This document shows, one piece after another, positions 18,245-27,516 of a stretch of 64,000 bases of DNA. Both the position numbers and the translations under genes were made by a program. The stretch comes from DASQBT01 sp963782495 (GTDB lineage Bacteria > Pseudomonadota > Gammaproteobacteria > Burkholderiales > Thiobacillaceae), in the NCBI GenBank assembly GCA_963782495.1, contig CAWAJU010000007.1, forward strand, positions 62,001 to 126,000, written 5' to 3'. The notes beneath the pieces were generated by a model. That model had not been told where the DNA came from. It worked only from the letters and a program-made list of their open reading frames with translations, and ran no database searches. The first letter of the stretch is position 1. Every line of letters begins with the position of its first letter.

Positions 18245-20662
18245 TCATAGTTCCATCTTCTGAGCTTGTCCGTGCGTGGGCGCCAAGGAATCTTCCTTCA
18301 CCAGCCACTTGAGCAACGTGGCATAGAGTTCATCCGGCATGACGGGCTTGGCCAGAAAGTCGTTCATGCCGGCTTCGAAACAGCGTTGGCGATCCTCGGC
18401 GAAGGCGTTGGCCGTCATGGCCAGGATCGGCACGGCTTCGCGGCCGGGCATCCTGCGAATGTGCTGCGTTGCGTCCAAGCCATCCATCTTTGGCATTTGC
18501 ATGTCCATCAGGATCACGTCGTACGCCTGCTGCTTGGCCATTTCCACTGCCTGTACGCCGTTGTCGGCCACATCAATGAGCAGGCCGGTTTCGCGCAGCA
18601 GTTCAACCGCGATTTCCTGATTGAGCGGTTCGTCTTCGGCCAACAGGACCCGCCGACCGTGATGGTCACGCGCCAAAATCGCCTCGGGCGTTTCCCCCGG
18701 CAGCGACAGGAGAGTCTTGTCCAATTGCGAGGCAGCCATGCTCAGCCAGGCGGTGAACCAGAACGTGCTGCCCATCCCGGGTACGCTGCTTACGCCGGCG
18801 TCGCCACCCATCAGCTGCGCCAGGTGTTTGGTGATGGCCAGCCCCAACCCGGTTCCGCCATATTCGCGCGTGGTTGAACTGTCGGCCTGCTCGAAGGCCG
18901 AGAACAGACGGCCAAGCAACTCCGGGGCGACGCCGATGCCCGAATCCTCGACCTCAAACCTGAGCATCACGCGGTCCTCTGCCTCTTCCACCAGGCGGGC
19001 GCGGATCGTGATCGTCCCCTTCTCGGTGAACTTGACGGCGTTGTTGGCGTAGTTGAGCAGGGCCTGCGTGAGCCGGACGGGATCGCCGCGCAAATAGCGG
19101 GGCAGATGCTCGGCCTCGGTGACCAGGTGCAAGCCCTTCTCCCTCACCCGGGGAGCGATGATGGAAGCAACGTTACCAAGAAGACTGCCGATGATGACAT
19201 CGGTATCCTCGAGGACCAGCTTGCCGGCTTCAATCTTTGACAAATCGAGTATGGAATTGATCACGCCAAGAAGGTGCTCGCCAGCCGCATTGATCTTGAT
19301 CAATTGTTCTGACTGTTTTGACGTGACGCCGTCGCGCCGCATCAAGTGCGTCATGCCGAGTATGGCGTTCATGGGCGTCCTGATCTCGTGGCTCATATTG
19401 GCCAGAAAGACCGATTTCGCCCGGCTCGCATGTTCGGCCGCCTCCTTGGCCTCGGCAAGGTGTTGCTCGGTCAGTTTTCGAACGGTGATGTCGACACAGG
19501 AGCCGATGAAGCCAAGGAATTCGCCGCGCGGGCTGAAGCGCGGGACGCCGTGGTCGATCATCCAGCGGTATTCCCCGGCAGCATTGCGCAGGCGATATTC
19601 GGTCTCGAATGCGTCGAATTTGTCGAAACTTTCCGCAGAGACGGACAGGCGATGCGCAAGATCGTCGGCATGGACGCCCTCGGTCCAGCCATAGTCAACT
19701 TCCTGTTGCATGGTGCGGCCGGTGAACTCAAGCCAGCGCTGGTTGAACCAGCTGCGCAGCCGGTCGGGGCCGGATACCCAGATCAGCACGGGTGCCGCAT
19801 CGGCGGTTGCGCGGAACCGCTCCTCGCTCTCCCGCAGTGCGTCTTGCGCGCGCCGGTTCTCGGTGATGTCGCGCAGGATGACAGTGAAGTACTTCTCCCC
19901 GCTGACTTCGAGCTGGGAGATCGAGGCCTCGATGGGAAACTCCTCGCCGTCGGCCCGTAAACCTGTAATCGCCCCCAGCCCGCCCATGCGGCGGTGGGTT
20001 GCTCCGGTTGCGCCGAATGACCGGATATGTTCGAAGTGCGCCGTGCGGAAGCGTTGCGGCAACAACACATCGAGCGGCTCCCCGAGCACCTCGGCTGCCT
20101 TTCGGCCGAACATCTGTTCGGCGGATGGGTTGAAAAGCGCGACGCGCTGAGCGCTGTCCACCATGATGATGGCATCCATCGCGGATTCGATGATGCCGGT
20201 CAACTGCGCCTGCTGTTGGCGGAGTGCCTCCTGCACGCGCCGGTTCTCGGTGATGTCGCGCAGGATGACGGTGAAATACTTCTCGCCGCTGACTTCGAGC
20301 TGGGAGATCGAGGCCTCGATGGGAAACTCCTCGCCGTCGGCCCGTAAACCTGTAATCGCCCCCAGCCCTCCCATGCGGCGGTGGGTTGCTCCAGTGGCGC
20401 CGAACGCCCGGATATGTTCGAAGTGCGCCGTCCGGAAGCGCTGCGGCAACAGCACGTCGAGGGGTCCCCCGAGCACGTCGGCCGCCTTGTGGCCGAACAT
20501 CTGTTCGGCCGCCGGATTGAACATGGCGATGCGCTGCGCGGCGTCCACCATGATGATGGCATCCATCGCGGATTCGATGATGCCGGCCAATTGCGCCTGC
20601 TGTTGGCGCAGCGCCTCCTGTACTTGAACCGCCAAGACAGGTTCCGAGTCTTCGTCTCGCAT
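18245..20662 (-). CDS. Hybrid histidine kinase with three PAS domains
   Basis: Over 805 residues: PAS1 (about 20-140), PAS2 (about 149-269), PAS3 (about 278-400, PAC-rich), HisKA with His425 in SHEIRTPMN, HATPase_c, and a receiver with Asp720. There is no membrane segment, so it senses inside the cell. PAS1 and PAS2 are almost identical and correspond to a DNA tandem duplication of 129 codons. The kinase-receiver half is a close copy of that in the genes at 11717 and 9148. It is 130 bases upstream of the PstS-like gene; it may be transcribed separately or with that operon. Nothing in the PAS domains reveals a cofactor. Confidence 0.9.
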   Translation of the reverse strand: MRDEDSEPVLAVQVQEALRQQQAQLAGIIESAMDAIIMVDAAQRIAMFNPAAEQMFGHKAADVLGGPLDVLLPQRFRTAHFEHIRAFGATGATHRRMGGLGAITGLRADGEEFPIEASISQLEVSGEKYFTVILRDITENRRVQEALRQQQAQLTGIIESAMDAIIMVDSAQRVALFNPSAEQMFGRKAAEVLGEPLDVLLPQRFRTAHFEHIRSFGATGATHRRMGGLGAITGLRADGEEFPIEASISQLEVSGEKYFTVILRDITENRRAQDALRESEERFRATADAAPVLIWVSGPDRLRSWFNQRWLEFTGRTMQQEVDYGWTEGVHADDLAHRLSVSAESFDKFDAFETEYRLRNAAGEYRWMIDHGVPRFSPRGEFLGFIGSCVDITVRKLTEQHLAEAKEAAEHASRAKSVFLANMSHEIRTPMNAILGMTHLMRRDGVTSKQSEQLIKINAAGEHLLGVINSILDLSKIEAGKLVLEDTDVIIGSLLGNVASIIAPRVREKGLHLVTEAEHLPRYLRGDPVRLTQALLNYANNAVKFTEKGTITIRARLVEEAEDRVMLRFEVEDSGIGVAPELLGRLFSAFEQADSSTTREYGGTGLGLAITKHLAQLMGGDAGVSSVPGMGSTFWFTAWLSMAASQLDKTLLSLPGETPEAILARDHHGRRVLLAEDEPLNQEIAVELLRETGLLIDVADNGVQAVEMAKQQAYDVILMDMQMPKMDGLDATQHIRRMPGREAVPILAMTANAFAEDRQRCFEAGMNDFLAKPVMPDELYATLLKWLVKEDSLAPTHGQAQKMEL
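19854..20627. repeat. Tandem duplication of a PAS-coding unit, 387-bp period
   Basis: The sequence CGGTTCTCGGTGATGTCGCG occurs at 19854 and again at 20241, and the two units between stay nearly identical for their full length. The period is 387 bases, exactly 129 codons, so the frame is kept. It encodes PAS1 and PAS2 of the kinase at 18245-20662. The few differences are mostly silent or conservative, which points to a recent event or gene conversion. Confidence 0.85.
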
Positions 20663-20983
20663 GTTGCGCCCTGCTCTCCAGTGTCAAACACGAGAATCTC
20701 GTGCCCGCCGAACCATAATTTGTGACACCTGGGTTGCTGCGCTTCCACAACCCGAACAAATGGTGATGTCGATGTTTAACTGTTGGTCTTGTGCCAACTC
20801 TTCGGCCCATGGCCCAGAATGCCGGGCATGGGTCGCTGACAGGTTCCAAGCGCAATCGCCTGCCCACGAAACGGAAATTTCACCGCCACAACAAGATCGT
20901 GGAGTCAGTGTCGAGCCGCCTCGCTCGAATTAACCCGATCTTCCAAAACTTAAGGAATACGCCCGCGGCCGCATCAAGCCGCT

Positions 20984-21184
20984 ATGGGATATGAACCCAT
21001 GGATAAGACATTCACCAAGGGTGTCAGCTCCAGTTCTTTCCCTTTCGAAGAGATGGACTACCCCTCCATCCAAGAGCCAATTAGGGAATGGATCCGTTTC
21101 CTGCCGGAAGATAACGGGGATTCGGCTTTTAATATTATGATATTGTCACAGCGGGAAAAATCCTTTGTTTCTTTAGTGTTATAA
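20984..21184 (+). CDS. Short hypothetical protein, possibly a truncated gene start
   Basis: The 66-codon frame begins MGYEPMDKTF, with a second ATG at 20999. It encodes an acidic, protein-like stretch (FEEMDYPSIQEPIREWIRFL), then runs into the AT-rich patch and stops after SFVSLVL. There is no ribosome-binding site worth the name. The sequence reads like the N-terminal fragment of a larger protein cut by the downstream breakpoint. I recognise no family. Confidence 0.25.
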   Translation: MGYEPMDKTFTKGVSSSSFPFEEMDYPSIQEPIREWIRFLPEDNGDSAFNIMILSQREKSFVSLVL

Positions 21185-21289
21185 AGGATCCTTTAGGTAA
21201 TCCGGGAAGCGGATTCGCCGATCAAGGCTTCCCCCGCGTACGCCGTATCGCAAGGCAAATTGAGTCGCGAAGAGCCGAATAGGTCCTCA

Positions 21290-22233
21290 TCAAGTGCGTG
21301 CCTTAATATCCTGGACCAACCCCCTCGCCGCACGTATCGGCGTGTCTATGGCGCTCAGCGGATAATAGAAATGAACTTCGCGTGCCCGGACCCCAACAAC
21401 ATTGGCAATATTCCCGTTCGGAAGCACCGGGATACCGTAAGCTTGGCCGGCGATGCCTCCGGCCCAGATTTGCGTGGGAGCCACCCGGTTGTTTGGATCA
21501 AAGCGTTGCCGCCCAATGCCCGTTGTCACACAAATGTGACCATCCTTCCTAGTGATCATTCCGATGCCGGAGTTGTTCAGGCCCGCTATTCAATGTGCAA
21601 GGTCCGCAACGTAAATGGCAGTTTCCAAATGCACGCCATTTTGTATCGAACCGCACTTGACGATATCGGAGCCGTCCCCGCGGCAAGTGCTGATTGCTTG
21701 CGGTCCTGGCCGCTGCCGGTCCACCCAAAAGCGTTCCGGTGCATATCTCCTGCGCGCAACCTGGAACCAGAACGGTAAACTGGCTCGCGGTTGGCGGATT
21801 TGCAGCCGCATCAGCAGCAAACTACAAGAGTATCGCCAGCTTCGAGTTGGTGATTGTGCGCATGAATTCACCACGTGAATCGAAGAAACCCAACTGCCCG
21901 CGCACCTTTGCACTACTGATCGCCAAGCGGTCAATCGAGGCATGAGACGCGGTCATGTTCACCGGCGAATAGCCAACACCCGCGGCGACAATCCGGACGA
22001 TGAGAGGTTTGGTTTGGGCGTAGTCGCTTGCGCATGCGCAAGAGCCGGTTCTACTTGAGCAGGTGCTGCTCGGCGACTGTTGGCGACATGTGCGCGATCC
22101 CATTGCCAGGCGTGGGGAGAGCAATCGATATTTTTCCAGACGCGCAGCGCAAGACCCTTGTTATCGCGTCAACAGGAGTTAAGCTTAAACAAGTGACGGT
22201 GTCCGAACATGGTTTCGGAATCAAACAAGGCAT
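21290..22233 (-). pseudogene. Possible decayed gene, fragments in several frames
   Basis: Reading the minus strand, protein-like pieces follow one another but in different frames. ISIALPTPGNGIAHMSPTV lies around 22140. VRIVAAGVGYSPVNMTASHA and GQLGFFDSRGEFMRTI lie around 21850-22010. A stretch containing VKCGSIQNGVHLETAIYVA lies around 21600-21660. ITRKDGHICVTTGIGRQRF and GIPVLPNGNIANVVGVRA lie around 21350-21560. Their order and even spacing suggest one extracytoplasmic-looking protein broken by frameshifts and a stop. I do not recognise the family, and chance open frames remain possible. Confidence 0.3.
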
Positions 22234-22550
22234 GCCGAATCGGCAGCCCCGTAAGGCAACAAGACAATCGATAAACTGGAGGTGGCGACGCCATACTTGT
22301 CAGGATGGCATTAGCCATGAGCTTCGCTGTTGTTCAGCATATGGGTGCGGTCTGAGAAAAGGATAATCTTGCGCAATGGTCAATTTTGAATATGCATCTA
22401 CAGGTCGGGATGCCTCGCGGCGCTCATGCACGAATATTGCGGTCGGGCACGGACCGCTGCCCCGCCCAACAGCCTGTGCAAAGACCACGAAGTCCCGAGC
22501 AAAAGTCAGCTTGCAGCCAAGTCAAAGTTTCAGTAGCCTTGCCCAATATT

Positions 22551-22565
22551 GCACCATTCCGGTGC
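22551..22565. promoter_or_regulatory. NtrC-type enhancer site
   Basis: GCACCATTCCGGTGC is a perfect GCACC-N5-GGTGC inverted repeat and matches the classical NtrC box (TGCACC-N5-GGTGCA) in both half-sites except the outermost 3' base. It lies 94 bases upstream of the -24 element of the sigma-54 promoter at 22660, a normal enhancer distance. Confidence 0.7.
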
Positions 22566-22659
22566 GCCATCGCAGATTACGAACGGACTCCGATCATGGC
22601 TGGGCCAGTTTTGGCACCAATTGCGCTCAATTCAGTCAAATTAAGTCCGTTATTTTTTA

Positions 22660-22675
22660 TGGCACGCGCATTGCT
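22660..22675 (+). promoter_or_regulatory. Sigma-54 (RpoN) promoter of prkA
   Basis: TGGCACGCGCATTGCT fits the -24/-12 consensus TGGCACR-N4-TTGCW at every defined base, with exactly ten bases between the invariant GG and GC. The transcript would start near 22685, about 38 bases before the prkA start. Together with the NtrC box this predicts activation by a sigma-54 enhancer protein. Confidence 0.8.
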
Positions 22676-22722
22676 AATGCGGTTACAGGCCAGCCCAATT
22701 GATTATCGAACGGGAGTACGTC

Positions 22723-24642
22723 ATGAGTTTGTTCCATCAATACATCGAACGATACCGCCGGGTGGAGGAGGAATACTCTTTGGAAGAGTTTCTCGCTATC
22801 TGCAAACAGGACCGGATCGCCTATGCCAGCTCCGCCGAGCGCATGTTGGCAGCGATCGGCGAGGCGGAACAGGTGGACACCCGCCAGGACCCGCGCCTCT
22901 CGCGCATCTTCTCCAACAAGGTGATCAAGGTCTACCCTGCTTTCAAGGATTTCTACGGGATGGAGGAGACGATCGAGCAGATCGTGTCCTACTTCCGCCA
23001 TGCGGCCCAAGGCCTGGAGGAGCGGAAACAGATTCTTTACCTGCTGGGCCCGGTGGGGGGCGGCAAGTCTTCCCTCGCGGAGAAGCTCAAACATCTGATG
23101 GAAAAGACACCCTTCTACGCCATCAAGGGATCGCCGGTGAATGATTCACCCCTGTCCCTCTTCTCCGCTGACGAGGACGGCGACATCCTGGAGCAGGAAT
23201 ACGGCATACCCAGCCGCTATCTCGGCAAGGTGCTCTCCCCTTGGGCGGTCAAGCGCCTGCATGAGTACAACGGCGACATCACCAAGTTTCGCGTGGTCAA
23301 ACGCTGGCCTTCTGTCCTTGGCCAAATGGCCATTTCCAAGACCGAACCGGGCGACGAGAACAACCAGGACATCTCTTCCCTGGTAGGCAAAGTGGACATC
23401 CGCAAGCTGGAAAAGTATTCGCAGGACGACGCGGATGCTTATAGTTTTTCCGGTGGCCTGTGCCTGGCCAACCAGGGCCTGATGGAATTTGTGGAGATGT
23501 TCAAGGCGCCGATCAAGGTGCTGCATCCCCTGCTCACCGCCACCCAGGAAGGCAATTACAAGGGCACCGAAGGCTTCGGTGCCATTCCGTTCGACGGCGT
23601 GGTGCTGGCCCACAGCAATGAATCCGAATGGCAGGCGTTCCGCAACAACAAGAACAACGAGGCCTTCCTCGATCGCATTTACATCGTCAAGGTGCCCTAT
23701 TGCCTGCGGGTTTCCGAGGAGGTGAAGATCTATCAGAAATTGCTGCACCACAGTTCGCTGTCGGAATCGCCCTGCGCGCCCGGCACGCTGGAGATGCTGG
23801 CACAGTTCTCGGTGCTTACCCGTCTCAAGGAACCGGAGAACTCCAGCATCTTTTCCAAGATGCGTGTCTACGACGGCGAGAATCTCAAGGACACCGATCC
23901 CAAAGCCAAGAGCTATCAGGAGTACCGGGATTTCGCCGGCGTCGATGAGGGCATGACCGGTATCTCCACCCGCTTCGCCTTCAAGATCCTGTCGCGGGTA
24001 TTCAACTTCGACCATACTGAAATCGCCGCCAACCCGGTGCACCTGATCTACATCCTGGAGCAGCAGATCGAGCAGGAGCAATTCGCACCCGAAGTGGAAC
24101 AGCGTTACCTGGCGTATTTGAAGGAATACCTGTCGCCCCACTACGCGCAGTTCATCGAGAAGGAATTGCAGACCGCCTACCTGGAGTCCTACTCGGAATA
24201 TGGCCAGAACATCTTCGACCGCTACGTGATCTTTGCCGACATGTGGATACAGGACCAGGAATATCGGGACCCGGACACAGGCGAGATCCTCGATCGCGGC
24301 CAGCTCAACATCGAGTTGGAAAAGATCGAGAAGCCCGCCGGCATCGCCAACCCGAAGGATTTCCGTCACGAGGTGGTCAACTTCGTGCTGCGTGCCCGTG
24401 CCCAGAACCACGGAAAGAACCCGGCCTGGACCAGTTACGAGAAACTGCGCGCGGTGATCGAGAAACGCATGTTCTCCAGCACCGAGGATCTGTTGCCGGT
24501 CATTTCATTCAACGCCAAGGCATCGAGCGAGGAACAGAAAAAGCATCAGGACTTTGTCCAACGCATGGTGACCAAGGGCTACACCGACAAGCAGGTGAGA
24601 TTGCTGGCCGAATGGTATCTGCGGGCGAGGAAGGCATCCTGA
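22723..24642 (+). CDS. prkA: PrkA family AAA+/serine protein kinase (YeaG)
   Basis: The 639-residue protein has an N-terminal AAA-like PrkA domain with Walker A GPVGGGKSS (Gly109-Ser117), followed by the PrkA C-terminal kinase-like domain. In Escherichia coli the homologue YeaG is a stress- and nitrogen-starvation-linked kinase acting with YeaH. The ATG at 22723 is preferred because GGGAG lies just upstream; the frame also opens at a TTG at 22699. It is the first gene of prkA-yeaH-spoVR and follows a sigma-54 promoter and an NtrC box. The yeaH start is 13 bases after its stop. Length matches the family (about 630-645). Confidence 0.95.
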   Translation: MSLFHQYIERYRRVEEEYSLEEFLAICKQDRIAYASSAERMLAAIGEAEQVDTRQDPRLSRIFSNKVIKVYPAFKDFYGMEETIEQIVSYFRHAAQGLEERKQILYLLGPVGGGKSSLAEKLKHLMEKTPFYAIKGSPVNDSPLSLFSADEDGDILEQEYGIPSRYLGKVLSPWAVKRLHEYNGDITKFRVVKRWPSVLGQMAISKTEPGDENNQDISSLVGKVDIRKLEKYSQDDADAYSFSGGLCLANQGLMEFVEMFKAPIKVLHPLLTATQEGNYKGTEGFGAIPFDGVVLAHSNESEWQAFRNNKNNEAFLDRIYIVKVPYCLRVSEEVKIYQKLLHHSSLSESPCAPGTLEMLAQFSVLTRLKEPENSSIFSKMRVYDGENLKDTDPKAKSYQEYRDFAGVDEGMTGISTRFAFKILSRVFNFDHTEIAANPVHLIYILEQQIEQEQFAPEVEQRYLAYLKEYLSPHYAQFIEKELQTAYLESYSEYGQNIFDRYVIFADMWIQDQEYRDPDTGEILDRGQLNIELEKIEKPAGIANPKDFRHEVVNFVLRARAQNHGKNPAWTSYEKLRAVIEKRMFSSTEDLLPVISFNAKASSEEQKKHQDFVQRMVTKGYTDKQVRLLAEWYLRARKAS

Positions 24643-24655
24643 CCAGGGCCTGGCC

Positions 24656-25918
24656 ATGAGCCAACTCGTAGACCGCCGGCTTTCCGGCAAGAACCGCAAC
24701 GCCGTCAACCGGCAACGATTCCTGCGCCGTTTCAAGGGGCAGATCCGCAAGGCCGTGGCGGACAGCGTGTCCGGCCGCAGGGTGTCAGACCTGGAGCGGG
24801 GCGAGAAGATATCCATTCCTTCCAAGGACCTGTCCGAGCCGATCTTCCACCACGGCCCCGGAGGCCAGCGCAACGTTGTCCATCCCGGCAACAAGGAGTT
24901 CGTCGCCGGAGACTTGGTAGACCGTCCCGAGGATGGGGGCGCGGGCGGCGGCAGTGGCGCCTCGCAGGATGGCGAGGGCATGGACGAATTCGTGTTCGAA
25001 CTGTCCAAGGAAGAATTCATGGACTTCTTTTTCCAGGACCTGGCCCTGCCCGACCTGGTGAAGAAGCAACTCGCCGCCGTGCCCGAAGTGAAAAAGGCCC
25101 GGGCTGGTTTTGTCAGCCAGGGCAATCCCTCCAACCTGCACGTGGTGCGTTCCATGAAGCAGGCCGTCGGCCGCCGATTGGCCCTTGCCGGGGGACCCAG
25201 GGAAGCCTTGCGCGAAGCAGAAGCCGCGCTCGAGGAACTGGTCGCCAAGGGACTTGGCACCAGCCCCGAAGCCGACGCGTTGCGCGAAGAAATAGAAGAC
25301 CTCAAGGCTCGCGTCGCCGCCGTGCCCTTTATCGACACCTGGGACCTGCGCTACGCCAACCGGGTCGACCAGCCGCAGCCCAGCAGCCAGGCCGTGATGT
25401 TTTGCCTGATGGACGTGTCCGGCTCCATGGACGAGGAACGCAAGAACATTGCCAAGCGCTTCTTCATGCTGCTCTACCTGTTCCTCACCAAGAGCTACGA
25501 GCGCATCGAGCTGGTCTTCATCCGCCACCACACCGTGGCCAAGGAAGTGGACGAGGAAGACTTTTTTGCCTCGCGCGAAAGCGGTGGCACCGTCGTGTCC
25601 AGCGCGCTGACGCTGATGCGCGAAATCATCCTGGAGCGCTACCCCACGGCCAACTGGAACATCTACGCAGCCCAGGCCTCGGACGGCGATAACTGGGAAG
25701 ACGATTCACCGCGCTGCCGGGAAGCCCTGATCCACGGCATTCTGCCCTTGGTGCAGTATTTCGCCTACGTGGAAATCAAGACCGAGGAACCCCAGAGCCT
25801 TTGGCATGAATACGCGCAGGTGCAGGCGTTCAGCCGGCGCTTTGCCATGCAGCGTATCCGCTCGCTGGAAGATATCTACCCGGTGTTCCGTGAACTGTTC
25901 AGGAAGAAAGCCGCTTGA
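24656..25918 (+). CDS. yeaH: YeaH/YhbH family protein (DUF444), VWA-like
   Basis: The 420-residue protein has a basic, charged N-terminus, a Gly-rich linker (GGAGGGSGAS), and a von Willebrand A-like C-terminal half with the metal site DVSGS (Asp253, Ser255, Ser257). It is the usual partner of PrkA; a scaffold or kinase-target role is assumed in the literature but not settled. It starts 13 bases after prkA, and its TGA is 2 bases before the spoVR ATG, so the three genes form one translational unit. Length matches the family. Confidence 0.93.
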   Translation: MSQLVDRRLSGKNRNAVNRQRFLRRFKGQIRKAVADSVSGRRVSDLERGEKISIPSKDLSEPIFHHGPGGQRNVVHPGNKEFVAGDLVDRPEDGGAGGGSGASQDGEGMDEFVFELSKEEFMDFFFQDLALPDLVKKQLAAVPEVKKARAGFVSQGNPSNLHVVRSMKQAVGRRLALAGGPREALREAEAALEELVAKGLGTSPEADALREEIEDLKARVAAVPFIDTWDLRYANRVDQPQPSSQAVMFCLMDVSGSMDEERKNIAKRFFMLLYLFLTKSYERIELVFIRHHTVAKEVDEEDFFASRESGGTVVSSALTLMREIILERYPTANWNIYAAQASDGDNWEDDSPRCREALIHGILPLVQYFAYVEIKTEEPQSLWHEYAQVQAFSRRFAMQRIRSLEDIYPVFRELFRKKAA

Positions 25919-25920
25919 AA

Positions 25921-27438
25921 ATGAAAGAAGAGGGCCCGGTCATCGCCCGGCGCCAACCCCTGTCGGAAGGATCGGAATGGACCTTTGAACTCCTCGACCT
26001 CTACGATCGGGAGATTGGCCGGGTCGCGGACCACTACCACCTGGATACCTACCCCAGGCAAATCGAGGTCATTACGTCGGAACAGATGATCGACGCCTAC
26101 TCCTCGGTGGGCATGCCGGTGGGCTACCACCACTGGTCTTACGGCAAGCAGTTCCTGACCACCCAGAAAAGCTACAAGCGCGGCCAGATGGGCCTGGCCT
26201 ACGAGATTGTCATCAACTCCAGCCCCTGCATCGCCTACCTCATGGAAGAAAACACCATGACCATGCAGGCCTTGGTGATTGCGCATGCAGCCTACGGCCA
26301 CAACTCTTTCTTCAAGGGCAACTACCTGTTCCGCACCTGGACCGATGCCGAAGGCATCCTCGACTACCTGGTGTTCGCCCGCAACTACATCGCCGAATGC
26401 GAGCAGCGCTACGGCGAGACCGCGGTCGAGGACTTGCTGGATTCCTGCCACGCACTGATGAATCACGGCGTCGACCGCTACAAGCGCCCGACCAGACTGT
26501 CCATGGCCAAGGAACAGGCGCGCCAGATCGAGCGCGAGGAATATCTGCAATCCCAGGTTAATGACTTGTGGCGCACCCTGCCGACCAGGCCGGAGGCAGA
26601 AAAGGAAGAGAAGACCATCCGCTTCCCCAGCGAGCCCCAGGAAAACCTGCTTTATTTCATCGAGAAGAACGCCCCGCGGCTCGAACCCTGGCAGCGCGAG
26701 ATTGTCCGCATCGTGCGCAAGATCGCCCAATATTTCTATCCGCAGCGCCAGACCCAGGTCATGAATGAGGGCTGGGCCACCTTCTGGCACTACACCCTGC
26801 TTAACCACCTTTACGAAGAAGGCAAGCTCACCGACGGCTTCATGATGGAGTTTCTGCAAAGCCATACCAACGTGGTCTACCAGCCGCCTTATTTCAGCCG
26901 CGCTTACAGCGGCATCAACCCCTATGCCCTGGGCTTCTCCATGTTTCAGGACTTGCGCCGCATCTGCGAACATCCCACTGAAGAAGATCGCCGCTGGTTC
27001 CCGGAGTTGGCTGGCAGCGACTGGGTGAAGTCTCTGGATTTCGCCATGCGCAACTTCAAGGACGAGAGCTTCGTCGCCCAATACCTGTCGCCCAAGCTGA
27101 TCCGCGACATGAAGCTGTTCGCCGTGGTGGACGACGACCGAGAGGAAAAGCTTGCCATCACCGCCATCCACGACGACACCGGCTACCGCGCGGTGCGTCA
27201 GTTGCTTGCGGAACAGTACAACCTGGGCAACCGCGAACCCAACATCCAGATCTACGACGTGGATGTCTATGGCAACCGCTCCCTGACCCTGCGGCACTAC
27301 ACGCACAACCGCCGGCCGCTGGGGGATTCCACCGCGGAGATGTTGCGGCATATCGCGCGCCTGTGGGGTTATACGGTGCGCCTCGAAAGCCTGGATCAGG
27401 ACGGTGAAACGAGGACGGTGGAGGTGTGCGAGGTTTGA
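25921..27438 (+). CDS. spoVR: SpoVR family protein (YcgB-like)
   Basis: The 505-residue cytoplasmic protein is a member of the SpoVR/YcgB family, named after a Bacillus spore-cortex gene but common in non-sporulating proteobacteria beside prkA and yeaH. Recognisable parts include WTFELLDLYDREIGRVA near the N-terminus, GYHHWSYGKQF, and the conserved NEGWATFWHY segment. The molecular activity is not known. I use the ATG at 25921; a TTG at 25915 overlapping the yeaH stop is the other option. A hairpin (27451-27492) follows the stop and may end the operon. Confidence 0.93.
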   Translation: MKEEGPVIARRQPLSEGSEWTFELLDLYDREIGRVADHYHLDTYPRQIEVITSEQMIDAYSSVGMPVGYHHWSYGKQFLTTQKSYKRGQMGLAYEIVINSSPCIAYLMEENTMTMQALVIAHAAYGHNSFFKGNYLFRTWTDAEGILDYLVFARNYIAECEQRYGETAVEDLLDSCHALMNHGVDRYKRPTRLSMAKEQARQIEREEYLQSQVNDLWRTLPTRPEAEKEEKTIRFPSEPQENLLYFIEKNAPRLEPWQREIVRIVRKIAQYFYPQRQTQVMNEGWATFWHYTLLNHLYEEGKLTDGFMMEFLQSHTNVVYQPPYFSRAYSGINPYALGFSMFQDLRRICEHPTEEDRRWFPELAGSDWVKSLDFAMRNFKDESFVAQYLSPKLIRDMKLFAVVDDDREEKLAITAIHDDTGYRAVRQLLAEQYNLGNREPNIQIYDVDVYGNRSLTLRHYTHNRRPLGDSTAEMLRHIARLWGYTVRLESLDQDGETRTVEVCEV

Positions 27439-27450
27439 CGCGCACTGGGC

Positions 27451-27492
27451 CAGCTTGGCGACGCGAGTTGCATACATGCCTGCGCCAAGCTG
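27451..27492 (+). terminator. Hairpin after the prkA-yeaH-spoVR operon
   Basis: CAGCTTGGCG (27451-27460) and CGCCAAGCTG (27483-27492) are perfect complements, a 10-bp stem around a 22-base loop starting 12 bases after the spoVR stop. No T-run follows, so it may stabilise the message or attenuate rather than terminate outright. Confidence 0.45.
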
Positions 27493-27516
27493 ATCCACTC
27501 CATCGCGTAAATTCCA

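Larger units (their letters stand above)
20663..22549. other. Gene-poor stretch with decayed coding remnants
   Basis: About 1.9 kb lies between the kinase start and the prkA control region. Composition is patchy, with an AT-rich patch near 21130-21190 that contains the perfect palindrome AAAGGATCCTTT (21183-21194). No intact long gene, tRNA or rRNA is recognisable. Two candidate remnants are listed separately: a short plus-strand frame at 20984 and broken minus-strand frames at 21290-22233. Confidence 0.5.
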
